Part shown: in pieces, positions 18,378 through 31,453 of the stretch
Layout: every line of letters starts with the position of its first letter
Position numbering within the stretch: the stretch's first letter is position 1
Assembly: GCA_951230915.1 (NCBI GenBank)
Contig: OX579636.1
Span: 43,341,912 to 43,405,911, forward strand
Direction: 5' to 3'
Source of the DNA: Antitrichia curtipendula
Lineage: Eukaryota > Streptophyta > Bryopsida > Hypnales > Leucodontaceae
DNA: 64,000 nucleotides
The notes under the pieces: generated by a model
Databases searched by the model: none
Seen by the model: the letters and a program-made list of their open reading frames with translations, nothing else
What the model was told of the DNA's origin: nothing
Translations under genes and position numbers: made by a program

Positions 18378-21300
18378 ATGGCGAAACAGGTCAACAAGCA
18401 AAGCATTGCCGAAATGCGGGCTATAGTGGGCTTAGAACCCAGTGACATGGATTTAATTCGTGCTCTTCACTTAGCAGGAAATGATGTTGCTGCAGCTGTG
18501 AATATATATTTCGATACTCCCAAATCCAGTTTTGTTCTGAAGCCGAAACCCCCACGGCGACCTGCCCCCCCTCCTCCTGCTCCTCCTCCTCGAGTTAGTC
18601 CACAAGTACGACTCTCGGAGGATATGTCAACTGCAACTTCCCGCCTGAGCCTCCCTTCTCATACAGTAGCCCCTAAACCTCCAGCAGGAAGATCTTCAAA
18701 TCCAGCAAGTGTGAAAAACATTTCTACAGCCAGACCTAGGCCAATTTCGGCCTCACCGAGGGCTCACTCAGCTCCTGATGGGCCGCGTCCTGTTAACAAC
18801 CATGCTCGATCAGACTCCGACGCCAGTCCTTCACGTAAAATCACGCCAGGAAATGCTTGCACTAATGGACTGGAAGCTGTACACCTATCCCCGCCTGCAG
18901 TTGGGAGCGTTCCTGCCCCGAATCATGTCGAGGATTCTAGTGTACGTATCGTGAGCCTTTTGTTCGATTGCTTGGTGTGGCGAAAATGTGAACCGACCTT
19001 TGCCCATTGAGCATCTGGCATGGGTTTCAAATTCAATCAATGCAGGCAGTTGCTTGGCCTTGGTAGTCTTCATTCGGCTCCATGTCATGGTGGTGAATCT
19101 TCGGATCTTGAATAAGGTTGATTTGAGTCACTTAAAGCATTGTAACACATGTAAGAGTGCGAGTTTTTGGAGATCTTTGGGTACAAGAGCTAAATCTGCT
19201 TGGATCAAATTTTTTTCACTAGGTTAATTATATTCTTATGCAATCTCAGAAGGGGAGAATTGCAGACCGCTGGGTAACCCCATGACATGCGGAGATCAGT
19301 GATCATAGATATATCGCCGAGTCATGCTGACACCACTTGCTAATGAGTCCAACGGACTGGATGAACAGTTGAGTTGCTATTGGTAACAGGGGCCTGTGAA
19401 TGGGAGACTGAATGAGTTCCCGAAGGGTTTCAGTATCCTGTAACTTAGATAAACGAGTTAGTGCTGAAGAGGAAGGAATTGTGTTTTTTTGCTCAATTTT
19501 CGTTTTGATTGGCACATTATTGGTTCAATGCAGACTCAAAGACTCTCTCCTGCTCTCATTCCGAGTTTCGATTTATTTCCAAGCGACGCTGGCTTGTCCA
19601 CTGTGCCTTTGATACCGACTGTTCCTCTTGACCCTGTCAAGTCTCTCGATCTGTTTCCCAGCGACCCTGATCTATCCATTATCTCAGAGCGTTTTGCGAA
19701 GAAGTCTCTTGATTTGTTTCCTCGCTCTACGGATGAGTCCTCGCTCGCTGCACGTCGGAGTGGCTCCAACAGTAACTGGGTTCTGCTTGGCGAAGCAGAA
19801 GTGGTGGGCTTTTCTACTTGCAAGGGTCCCAAGCTTCAAGTTGGGGATTCTTTGCAGTTCAACTTTCCTAAGCCAGCTAGTGCTGCAGATGTTAGGAGGG
19901 GACCTTGGGGACGAGGCAAGGGTGCAACAGCAGCCACTGAGATCGTCCGGTTTTCTTGTCAGAGGTCAGGAGAGGTAATGTTTTTCTCTCCATCCATCAT
20001 AGGATTTTCTTACCACTTCATCGTTTCTGGAACTGAAAATAACCACAGTTGTCTCTGAGTCCTACTAACCATGTACTACCAGGTGAGATAAACGTACCTT
20101 CCTCCTAATTTTTTGTTGCGAATATTGACCTTTGTTTGAGCTGGGATGTCAGGTTGGACGTATTCCTGGAGATTGGGCTCGTTCCTTGATACCCCTGGTC
20201 AATTCAGGCCAAGTTCAGGTGAAAGGCAGATGTCGCAGTGCTTCAGCAGTCCTTTCACTCATGTCCAGCATCGTCGTTGACTTTAAGTAAGTTTGTTATT
20301 CGCCAATTGGTTTAATTGATCTGCTTACTTCTAATATGGATTATGACCAGGATCATTTGACAAAAATCCGAAAACGAATTCTTTCTGGAACAGAAGGATC
20401 AAACTCGTGATCTTAATTATATATCCAGTGGATCCTGTTTCACAAATTGTGAAAATTGGTCAAATTTTATTGATTATTTTCAGTAATTTCCAATCTTAAA
20501 GACTTACGAACTTTTTCTACAGGGTGTATGTGAGTCGATCAATGTTTGCGAAATATAATTGCGCAACCACCCGAATTATGGCTTCATCTGAAGGGACTAC
20601 AAATCAGCCCCTTCCTACTTTGCTTCGTCTTCTTCACAGAGAACCCATTACTAGGGTGAGTTCTGCTGTATTTTAGTATTTATAATATTGACCTGTATAG
20701 AATCATGGTACGCAATCGGTTCCAAATTTTGTTATCATGTTCGAAGGATTTTTATTGGAATTAAGTTATTTAACAGAAAATTAGCTTGCTATTTTGTATT
20801 TCATTGTCTTTTGGCTATTGGTCTATTGATCTTTTGATCTATTGTCTTTTCTTGCAGGCGGCTTTTACTCCTGAAGAGTTGTATAGCCGGAAGCGAACTC
20901 TCGACCGTCAAGTTGGAGATGTCACACCAATTGTGAAGAAATTGAAGCTTTCATCTGCTGAAAGCTCAGCTTCTGGAACTCAAGCAGAGGGCTCTGAAGA
21001 GGAAGTGACTGTACTTTCTGACGAAGATGTGACGAAGCTTGTCGGAACAGCAGATGCTTGCAAATTAGAGGTGGCTGACATTATATATATAGAAAGATGG
21101 GGCTGTTACTCTGAAATCATTGCATGGATTTGAGCTTTCTGATTTGTACATTTTCGCTGCTTGTTTACTGCGTCAGACTTATGTACTGCAGGACACTTTT
21201 TCTGAGTTTCTTCCAGGATCGAAATGTAGTGCCGTATGTGCGTCTTCGGTCAAGACTGATTATTTACTCTGGTAGAACTTTCAAGAGGTTTGAAATATGT

Positions 21301-24300
21301 ACTGATGTTTACTCTATGTAGGAAATGGACCCTCCTTCCATCTTGAATTGCGAGCTTCGGCCATATCAAAAGCAGGCCTTGCACTGGATGACGCAGCTTG
21401 AAATTGGCGCTACTGCTGAAGATGCTTCTCGCACCCTCCATCCATGTTGGGAAGCCTATCAGTTGGCAGAGTATGACATCTTTTGATTTCTTGTGGAATA
21501 ACTAATTTGCTGTTTATACAATATGACGTGTAATGCAAAATTGCGTTCCAGTCGGCGAATATGTTATTATCTCTATCCTGAATCAGCTTGGTTTTGACAG
21601 GGAGAACACTACCTTTTATCTAAATGTTTTCTCTGGTGAAGCAAGTTTGGAGTTTCCAAGTGCCTCTTCAGCTGCACGGGGAGGGGTAATAACCAGTCTC
21701 TTCTTCTAATGAATTCCTCAGTTCTGAAATTCTTCCCATCATTGATGACACAATCTCTTAATAAGGTCTGATTTAGTTCTTGCATATGCAGATCCTTGCA
21801 GATGCTATGGGTTTAGGTAAAACTGTGATGACTATATCAGTCATAATCTCCAATCCTGGTAGAGGGGGCGTACCTACAGATCCTGCCGTTTCTGGACCGC
21901 CGAATACTTTCGAGGTATCTGGAAGCCCAGTTGGCAAGCTGTCTCAAGTGGTGGATTTGAAAAAGAAGCAAATTGGTCCTCGAAAAGGAGGGGGGACCTT
22001 GATCGTGTGTCCAATGACCTTGCTTGGCCAATGGAAGGTAGCTATAACCATCACTTTCAGGGGTGGTCTCATCTCTTTTAGGTGTCAAAGAAAAAACGCT
22101 CCACCAGCTACTGAGCTGTTTACGTCATTCTATGCTGTTCGCGCCATTGATTCCATTTTAATTATTGGTGCACTGGTTATTGCAGTCAGAGTTCGAGACC
22201 CATGTGGCTGGAGACTCTCTTTCAGTTTATGCTTACTATGGCAATGATCGCATCAGAGAGCGTAAGGCGCTTTTGGAACACGACATTGTATTGACCACCT
22301 ACGGTGTTCTTGCTTCTGAATCAAACCAACCTGTAAGCAATAATGATCTTATACATTCTGACTATTGCTAATAATTCAATATATTTGCGTTCATATAGGC
22401 ACTGTTTGTGTCGACCAAAAGTCTACTTTGCCTTAGTATGTCTTGGTGCTTGTGGGACACTATCATCTGCGTGTCCAAGAGCTTCCTTGATTACAGTTCA
22501 TGTGGCTTGCACATTGGTAAAAACCTGATATTGATGTTTATTTAACCTATATTATATGCCGATGCTTGAACAGAATTTCATGGACGATGGGCCTCTGCAT
22601 TCCATTCACTGGTTCAGGATTGTCCTGGATGAGGCTCACACTATTAAAGCATTTCGCAATAATACATCAAAAGCAGTTTTCATGCTCACTGCCGATCGGC
22701 GTTGGTGTCTTACAGGAACACCTATTCAGGTAGAACGCGGCCTTCATATCGTTATGTCGCCGTGTCTCATTTAAGACATCGTTTTCTCATGGATAAAATT
22801 TAATGTGCTCATTAGCTGTCGTCGAGTTTCTGTTCTCATATACCGTCGTCTTAGATTTTCCGTGCCCACTCTCATTCAGGTTCTGAAGAACACGTGATTT
22901 TGTTGCAAAACAAGTGTTCATTCCCATTTTTTAACGCTCTTTTCTGATTGTTGGTGCAGAACAAACTGGAGGATATTTTTAGCCTGATTCACTTTCTGCG
23001 CATTGAACCCTGGAGCATTTATAACTGGTAGGTTTCTCTTCAATGCTGCTAGGAAGTTGATTTTTGTTCATCTTGTCTCTGATTTCTTTCTTCGGATTTG
23101 CGTCGGAAGAAATACCAAACGGTGTGCCTGTCCTGCAGGTGGGAGAAGTTGGTTCAGAAACCATCTGAGGAGGGTGACGAAAGAGGATTGAAACTACTAC
23201 AAGCCATACTCCAGCCGCTCATGCTTCGGCGCACGAAAGATAGTCTTGATCAACTTGGGAGGTGAGTTTTCAACTACAAGAGCCTTATCAAAGCTATGTT
23301 AACTTTTTTTCTGATTGCATCATTAACAATAAAGTCTCTTTATTCTAATTTTGCTTGATTTTTCTTGAATAGCCCGAGTGCCTGTTGATTATTAGGCTGA
23401 CGGTTATGGCGTGTCTACCCACCTGAATGTTGTGCAGACCCATCCTAGTGTTGCCTCCTGCAGACATGCAAGTTGTGGAATGCCAGTTTTCAGAAGCTGA
23501 ACAGGATTTCTACACTGCTCTGTACAAAAAATCCAAGGTGACTCGCGACAAAAATTATTCCCACTTTTGAAGTGTGCATAATTTGGATCTATTTCTATCA
23601 TTATGTTCGTATTATCCATGCAATAATTAACTCTAGTAAGTGAACTATTGGATTTGCAGACCAAGTTTGACCAGTTCGTTCAGCAAGGGAAGGTGCTGCA
23701 TAACTATGCGTCTATCCTTGAGTTGCTACTGCGTCTCCGTCAATGCTGCGACCATCCCTTTCTAGTTATGAGGTATTTTCATTGCATGCTCAGGTGTACT
23801 TAACGTTATGAAATGGCATACTTCATTTAGATTGGTCTTGGTAAAATCCAACAGTTAATAATGGATTTTGGGGTCTTTGCAGCCGTGGTGACACCGAGGA
23901 ATATGCGGATCTTGGCAAGCTAGCGAAACGTTTTCTGAAAGGAGGACCAGAGGGGCTTCTGAATAGGCCTACGAAGGCATTTGTTGAAGAAGTGGTCAAG
24001 GACTTGCAGAGTGGCCAAAAGGGGGAGTGCCCCATCTGTTTGGAGTCTGTCGAAGATGCGGTCCTCACGCCTTGTGCCCACTGCATGTGTAGGGATTGTT
24101 TATATGCTTCATGGCGAAGTTATGGGGGTGGTCCCTGTCCAATCTGCAGGTAGTTACATTCTAGCGAAGTACATATCCGGTGTCTTAATTCGATCTGTTT
24201 TTTAGTGAATGGATGTTGAATCTCATGTTTCAGGCTATTGATGTTGGAATTTTTTCTGCAGGCAAACTTTGACTCGTCAAGATATTATAACTGCACCCTC

Positions 24301-25748
24301 TGACAGCCGTTTCCAAGTCAACGTGGAAGCTAATTGGACCGATTCATGCAAAGTCACGGCACTGATGAAAGAACTTGAGGAACTGCGGCCGTCTGGCGCC
24401 AAAAGTGTGATCTTCAGCCAGTGGACTGCTTTCTTGGATCTGCTTGAGATACCTCTCAAAAGGTAATGTTTATCGTCATGGCTGTTTGGCTTGGATACTC
24501 TGAAAGTACTCCTTTTTCTTTTATCATTAGCCCATCTTATTCTGCAACAAACATCTCTCGTGACATTTCCAGCTTTGTCACAACCCTAGCTCCCCCTGAA
24601 AGTACTTCTGTGTGTTGCCATGGCCCCCAGGAAGAAAATAAAGTTTGTTCGACTGGATGGATCGCTCTCTCAGCAGCAACGAGAAAGGGTGCTGAAAGAT
24701 TTTAGCAGTCAAGAAGACATCCTGGTGAGATGCTGACCAATCGAATGTTTTAGCTCATCTTTCGAGAGCTTTGTTTCAGAAGTTAAATGAGTTATTCCAT
24801 GGATTATGGGGTCCAGGTTCATCATTACCCAGGTAATGCAATTTATGGTTTATCGTGACCTAGAGTTCGTGAAAGAGATTGATAGCTCTTCAGATTGGTC
24901 GACATAATTTGATTCGTCTTCCTCGAGTTGTCTCAGATAAAAGGCCGCTAAACTTCTGAACAATGATTTTGCAGGTTATGCTCATCTCTCTCAAAGCAGG
25001 AGGAGTAGGCATTAACCTCACTTCTGCTTCTAATGCATTCCTTTTGGTGAGTTTCTCTCTTCTGGAAATTTACAAATGTACCGGCCATGCCTTAGCACCT
25101 ATTAAATTACTGGTTGTCATCTTTCTGCATAAAATGGTCTAGGAATAACCTGTCTTTCTTTATATAGGATCCATGGTGGAATCCAGCTGTTGAAGAGCAG
25201 GCTATCATGCGGATACACCGAATTGGTCAAACAAAAGATGTCAAAATCAAGCGCTTCATTGTCAAAGTAAGTACATTGCGTTTTTCCTTCAAATGAACGT
25301 ATGATAGTCGAAGTGTGTCGTATGAAAGTGGTCTCCAAGATCGTTTGTGCACGTTCTTTCATATTGCATCTAACCTCTATTTGCGGAAGCTCAAATAGAA
25401 AGTCCTCTCGCAGGCTAATAGTTGATATTAGAAACTTTCATATCATAATTCTATCATCCAAAATGAAGGTGATGATTCATTCTTTCTATTGATACATTTT
25501 GTTACCTTGGAGTTTCCGGATTGGTTTCTCTCAACTCCTAAAGATTTGGAATCAGCTACTTCTGACCATTTGGGCGCTTAGGGACCAGTAAAAATTGTGT
25601 TCTGATATTTTACATGGTGTTACAGGGATCTGTGGAAGAAAAGATGCAGGCAGTGCAAGCAAGAAAGCAACGAATGATTGCTGGGGCACTTAATAACCAG
25701 GAAGTTCGTGTTGCTCGAATTGAGGAGTTGAAGATGCTCTTTTGCTAG
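18378..25748 (+). CDS. RAD5A: RAD5A/HLTF-like DNA translocase and RING E3 ligase
   Basis: SNF2-family protein of error-free post-replication repair, expected to drive fork regression and PCNA polyubiquitination in the nucleus. Twenty exons join without a break into 1,175 residues: 18378-18941, 19534-19974, 20153-20286, 20523-20655, 20858-21070, 21322-21470, 21601-21685, 21792-22037, 22186-22332, 22574-22729, 22960-23027, 23139-23261, 23438-23537, 23660-23772, 23883-24149, 24262-24462, 24631-24724, 24975-25046, 25168-25266, 25626-25748. Order: UBA-like N-terminus ([20 protein letters not shown]); proline-rich stretch; HIRAN domain ([22 protein letters not shown], residues about 265-395); Walker A DAMGLGKT (about 577); VLDEAH (about 725); C3HC4 [23 protein letters not shown] (about 939-980); helicase C motifs [10 protein letters not shown] and RIHRIGQT. 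Arabidopsis RAD5A is about 1,030 residues; the excess is in the N-terminal linker. HIRAN before a helicase split by RING fits RAD5A better than other SNF2 groups. Confidence 0.95.
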
Positions 25749-26891
25749 TTGCAATCGACGCTTGTACTTGCCCGTGTACAGTGGTCACCACCAGCAGGTC
25801 GCAGAAGGCCAACTTTACTTGATTTCTCTGTACTATCTTCTCATTGCTTTTGTAGAAATTGAGGACCTCGCTGAGTGACGAGATACCATTCTTTTTGAAT
25901 CCCACTTACTTGGAGCTGGTATTATTTCCAGAATAGAGTAGGTCAAGTGGAGATCGAAACTGGTCACCAAGTGGTCGAGTGGAGATCGAAACTGTACATC
26001 TTTTCATTAGATTTAGATTTTAAGAATCCGTATGATAGCACATCTGCAACATTCTTAAGGAGATGCCTCTACACCAATGAAAAGCAAAACAGATTTCTTT
26101 TGTGCACAATGTCAGATGGGAGGTACCGAAAGATACAGGAAGAAAATGTGCATTGATCAGTCATTGAGTGACATGTATGCTGGTCCGCAGTGAATGTCAG
26201 CCTCTTTTTTGTGGTTACCATAGATGTACTGTACTGTACAGTGCTTTACCCGGAGAAGGGTGAGTTTTCATAACTAGGAAAAGAGTATGATCGCGTTCCA
26301 AGAACATTTCTCAAGCTTTTAGTGAGACCAGAAATGGATTCCAAATTTCCAACGGTCTGGTCTTTCTTGAGAATTAGCGTCTGAAGTCTGAACTCTCAAG
26401 CACAGGAAGGACACTGGGCAGATATTCAAGATATTGGTTACCGCGCACTTCGTCTCTGGAGTGGCAGTTGAATGATGACAGAACATATCGAATCGATTAC
26501 AGATCAAGGCAACATGGGTGGAAGTCATCCATGTGCAGTTGTGTACTGATGCTGACTTAACTTATGCAATACTTTTGAAACTCCAGGGACTAGGGTTCTA
26601 ATTCCAAACAATGGGTGAATACAAACACATTCGTTCCAAGCACATGAAAATGAATTTTTTCATCCATTGATCTTTTTGAAGATTCTTGTGAGTTCTTTAA
26701 CCACTAGATGTTTTTTCAGGCCTCTAAGAGACTGTTTCGGGACTGTTCCCCTTGCTGTGAACCATAGTAGTGCAATCAGATTACTAAAACATTTAAAAAT
26801 TTTAAAAATTAAGTTTTAAATTTTGTTATAGCACCTCTGGAATTTTAGAAGGCCAAAACTGAATCTAGAGGGTTGCAAACATTGACGTTCA

Positions 26892-27097
26892 TTAACCCCT
26901 TAAGGATGCTGCCTTCCAAAAGAGCTGGCATATGTTGTCTGTAAATTGAATTCATCTGATACTCTCGGAACACTCAAAAATTCCCAAAAAATTCTTAGTT
27001 GACCAGTGATATGTCTATGACTTGGTCTAAAATTTACAGCTTGAATGGGATTCATGTGCTGTATAACGTATAGAAAACAACATCCTTAAGGGTTTAA
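26892..27097. mobile_element. TTAA-ended MITE-like element, copy 4
   Basis: The left end TTAACCCCTTAAGGATGCTG and the inverse of the right end (TTAAACCCTTAAGGATGTTG, 27,078-27,097) differ at only two of 20 positions, making this the best-preserved copy. Length is 206 bp, with no coding capacity. It lies downstream of the RAD5A-like gene. Confidence 0.65.
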
Positions 27098-27904
27098 CTT
27101 TTGGACTGATTACATTTTGGTTTCAAATTTTGGCTTCAAATTTTTGTAGAAGTTAGTAAGGAGTAGCCTCACATACGTCTACAACTTCTGTATTCACACT
27201 TTTACTTTTGGTTCACTCATTCTTGTGTCTATCACTGACTCAGTTTCGTGAGTCACTGTATCGTTTGACAGGTCGCCATAATTCAGCTCAGAGTGCTCCT
27301 CCCACATTATTATGACTCTTAACGACCCCTACCTTTATGCAAGTCGAAATGGCAGAATGGCACTAAGTCGTGGATGCACGTCCTTCCTCATTAAACTTCA
27401 TCCACGCGTGTTGGGGCTGCAGTAACCCTCTGACAGTCTGAAAAAATTAACTGTAACTATCTGTGCTTCCTGCTGTCAGCAAGCGATGGGAGGCAAGTCA
27501 GGCAACGCTCCAGAGCTCATGTTACAGTACTAAGTCAAGGACTGAAAGCGGTCAAGGACTGAACACGGTCACACCGGGTTCTGCCACTCAGTGTCAGAAA
27601 GACTGCGGAAATAAAACAGTAGCTGTCAGTCTGTGAGAATGGGTGATTGGCTTCACTGCAAAACCATGTGTGCCGATCGTCCTTGAACTCCTGTTGCCCA
27701 TGTGCAAGTCATAAGGACTAGCAATTGAGCTCATGAACATCGCGGCTTGCCCTTCACGTCCTGCTTTGAGACACTGAATAAGCAGCAAGTGTGTGCAGCA
27801 GCTCCATCAGTGAGCTTCTTCACGTGATGCAGGGCAAGCTATGGTGCAGCTGACAGACAACCTCCGAGGAAAACGATGCGGACCTTCTGGTGCAAGTATT
27901 GGTG

Positions 27905-28030
27905 CTACATGCCCTCGACTGATAGCAGGTGAGCACACCAGACTGGTCCGCTTTCGAAGCTCGCATCGAAATAGAACTTGAATGGGGTGCAATACTTGAC
28001 CCCGAGCTTCTCGTTCGTTTCTCCATTCAT
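27905..28030 (-). CDS. Small unassigned ORF, possible first exon of a divergent gene
   Basis: The frame opens with ATG (MNGETNEKLGVKYC) and runs 41 codons to TAG. Its peptide is rich in aromatic and hydrophobic residues (CTPFKFYFDASFESGPVWC) and reads like a folded-protein segment. It faces away from the kinase gene, so the two could share a promoter. No continuing exon and no family were recognised. It could equally be a remnant or chance. Confidence 0.25.
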   Translation of the reverse strand: MNGETNEKLGVKYCTPFKFYFDASFESGPVWCAHLLSVEGM

Positions 28031-28433
28031 GTTGGTACTGCTATCATGTATGATATGTCAAAGGTACAGCTGATATGATCGAGAAGGTGCATGTAGTAAC
28101 AGCACTCTAGCTAGTACATAGAACTTCGTCCTTGTTGGATCTGAGAAAATCCTGTGAAATGCGTACTTCAAGGACATGTAAGAACAGTTGTGGTTAAAAC
28201 GTGAATCGAAACTGAAAAGTTCACCCTGGCTGTTCATGATCGAAGTGAGGGTCTAGAGCCACACTATACATTGATTAAACTCGAGGATGTGAGGTCTGTT
28301 AGTAAAGGGCGATCCTCTTACTTCATCTCGAAACTTTACGCATCTTCCAGCTCTCGCTCTGCACTTCAACCCCTTCCCCACTCGAAGATGGAGTACATTC
28401 GTCAAGTTGATTCAATTTGTGGAATTGTAGTCA

Positions 28434-30317
28434 ATGCTGACGAATCAGTATGTCGGGTTGATCAGTCTGTGCAGGCCTGTGGATAGCAAAAGACAAGGAA
28501 CGTCGCGTAAATTTTCGTTAAGAGAGTTGCAATCAGCTACCAACAGTTTCAACTATGACAACAAGCTTGGGGAAGGGATAATTGGTAGCGTCTACTGGGG
28601 TCAACTGCCGAGTGGCGACGAAGTAAGGCTTACTATTTCAGATTTAATCATTTTGAAGCTAAATACCTGTTGGCTAGCTGTGGTCGCGCTAATGTAATAT
28701 TCAATGTCGAAAGAAAGGTGAAGCTAAGCCTCGATGGACTAGAGCAGCCTGAGGTCACCTTCGGCACATGTTTGCCGAGTGATTATTTAAAATTAGAAGG
28801 GCTGAGTCGGCACTTCATTTTTTAATAATAAATTATTTGGCGGTTATTAAATAGTTTTTTTTAACAATTCATTTGGCAACCCTTCAAATAATTTTGGAAG
28901 TTGAACAATTTTTCTTCATTGAATAGGAAAGTGATAGTCGAGGACTTTCACTGAACTCATTACTTTTTATAGTGTCCCTACTTCGTTGTAAAGTTAGAAT
29001 AAGGAATTTGGATTCTGTGTTATCTAGTGGACTTTATCATTTCCGATGTTTTTGACTTTCGTTTATGTTTAATTTTCCCCCTTGGATTCGACAAAGTGCT
29101 TCATTAAGTCCCAAAATCGGCTTCAAAAATTTTAATTATTTTTTCCCGAAGGTAACCACAGGCTGCGGTAGTTGCAACTACCAGTACGAGCTTCAGTGAA
29201 CAAAGTTACATACCTCCATAATGCATGCTCATAAAGTTTAGCTCCGTGAGCTCTTTATGCAGATTGCAGTGAAAAGGCTGAAAGTGTGGAGCACGAAGGC
29301 AGAGAGGGAATTTGCTGTCGAAATTGAGATTCTCGGTCGAGTGCGACATAAGAACCTGCTGAGCCTGATGGGATACTGTGAGGAAGGTCAGGAACGCTTA
29401 ATCGTGTATGATTACATGCCGAACTTGAGCCTCTTCTCGCACATGCACGGTCACCTTGCGGCCGACTCCACCTTGGATTGGGACCAAAGAATGAAGATTG
29501 CAGTCGGTTCCGCGGAAGGTCTTGCGTAAGTAAATCGAAACTCAACCTTGCCGTGAACTCACCGAACTCGGACTATCAAGATGTATTTTCATTCTGATTT
29601 GATGCTCTCTGCTTTCTGATGCACAGCTACTTGCACCATTACGCCAAACCCCAGATCATTCATCGAGACATAAAAGCCAGCAACATTCTTTTGGACGACA
29701 AACTCAACCCAGTAGTGGTGGACTTTGGCTTGGCCAAGCTCATTCCCGAAGGCTCCCCTATCAAAGGCATCTCTGGATACTCAGCTCCGAAGATCGGTTC
29801 AGGAAAAGTCTCAGAAAGCTGCGATGTTTTCAGCTTCGGAATACTACTCATGGAGCTCATTAGTGGTAAGAGGCCAATCGAGCGAATTAGCAGAGAGAAG
29901 CAAGCAATCATGAAATGGGCTAGGCCATTAGTACTGCAACGCAAATTTCACGACCTGGTTGATCCAAAGCTGGAAGGAAAGTTTGACAAGGACGAGCTGA
30001 CCAGACTAGTTCAGGTAAATTTTTGCATTCTCAAGAAATTCCTTCCTCTCTTATTCGGTGTTTCAGTGTTTTTATCAACGAAATCTACTACTCGTCCTTG
30101 GCAGGTTGCAGCTCTCTGTACAGATATTTTACCTGAAGAGAGACCCTCCATGCAAGATGTGGTGGAGATACTGAAGGACGGGGCAAAAGATATCGTCAAG
30201 CCTCCAGTGCAGCATGGCAGCGACGGTTTGTGTCTTCATGAAGCTATTCTTTTCAGCTCACACCCTGTAGGTACTGATGTTAACACCATACTTGTCAGCA
30301 AAACCAGAGTAATTTGA
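28434..30317 (+). CDS. Receptor-like cytoplasmic kinase, At3g15890-like
   Basis: Serine/threonine kinase of the plant RLK/Pelle family, with no signal peptide or membrane segment, so presumed cytosolic or membrane-associated signalling. Four exons (28434-28622, 29263-29525, 29627-30014, 30105-30317) join into 350 residues. Visible: the FSLRELQSATNSFNYDNKLGEG start typical of this subfamily, a glycine loop GEGIIGSVYWG, VAIK-type lysine in IAVKRLK, catalytic HRDIKASN, and DFGLAK. The APE motif reads APK (GYSAPKIGSGKVSES), so the glutamate that normally pairs with a subdomain XI arginine is lysine, although that arginine (EERPSM) is kept. Length agrees with the roughly 360 residues of Arabidopsis At3g15890. 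An upstream start or leader exon is possible. The gene converges with transportin-1. Confidence 0.88.
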
Positions 30318-31453
30318 TTTCCCTTACGTAAGCACAGATTTAAATATGTGATTGCGATAGTTAGAATTGCAACACGTAGAATGTCCATTGTAATATCTGA
30401 ATAAATACGTGCCGTTCTACCTTTGCTTTCCGAAATTGCACATCATTGAAAACTACGTTAACTACACAGAACTAGAAAGAATACTCTGCACAAGAATAGA
30501 GATCAATAAATACATCAATAACCAAGTACAACAACCGGAAAATACTGCAAATTAAAAAATTAGCAGAATTAGCATACTTCCAATCAATAGGTTAATAAAA
30601 TTATGAATAGGGCAAAACCGTATATTGACTAAATGAACAACTCGACACAATTAGCAAAACGTCAGCCTCAGGACAACTTGACAATTTAGCCAGACCTTTT
30701 TCCTAACTAAAACATTAAGAGTGGCTCCTCCTAGGGCTGCTACTCAAGCAGTGATCAGACATAAATAAGTCCGTCTTCAAATGCTCACAAGTACTATGTC
30801 ATACGACATTCACGAGTGGAACATCAGCTTGTCAAACTAAAACAAGACAACTCAATAATTAACCCATGCAGGCAGAACCAGCTGCGACGAAACTAAAGCC
30901 TCCTCTCGTTTCTCTCCTCTCAATTACACTTACGCAAATTGAGGTGGCATATCACCTCCTCATTACAAAAACTCTAGAACCCCGTCTGTACTTACGGCTA
31001 GATGGCTCACGGTCTCATATTCTCTATGGCTCCTAAGCAAGAGCTACAATGACAGCACCAGCAGGATCTAGTTAGCACTTTACTTTGTAACAATGCATCA
31101 GATCCCCTGTTCTGATAAGAGTGCCCACGGAGCCCTAAACATTAATCTGAAGACGAGATTCAGGGATCCCTATATCAGGGGTGGCTACGTGAAACCCTTC
31201 GAGACCCACCACTTAACAACCAGAACCAGAATGTGAGGGCCAGGACTAAATTGCAGGCCACATCGATTCTGGTGTTGGTAAACTAGGGTAGATCTATATT
31301 TTCCTCACTGTTGACAATCTCTTGACGGGACAGCCACACTTGAAAGAGTCATATGCATCCAAGTGCGCAGTAACCGTTACGTGATGACATATGAGCAGGA
31401 TTAGCATTAGATGCCTCCTAATAAGTAGGAGACCCAATCAGTCGGTGCCTTGC
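30318..31453. other. Convergent intergenic region, 3' ends of kinase and transportin genes
   Basis: About 1.1 kb between the kinase stop codon and the transportin stop codon. It must hold both 3' untranslated regions, which may overlap. AATAAA-like hexamers occur near 30,400 (plus sense). No coding exon or repeat of note was seen. Confidence 0.5.

Larger units (their letters stand above)
25749..28433. other. Intergenic region between RAD5A-like and kinase genes
   Basis: It holds the 3' untranslated region of the repair gene, one TTAA-ended MITE (26,892-27,097), a small minus-strand ORF (27,905-28,030) and the kinase 5' region. Other open frames are short and unlike known proteins. No RNA gene was recognised. 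Confidence 0.6.

Noticed and set aside
27594..27788. Minus-strand 64-codon frame as a retrotransposon fragment
   Set aside because: The peptide has no reverse transcriptase, integrase or protease motif; the impression was not supported on reading.
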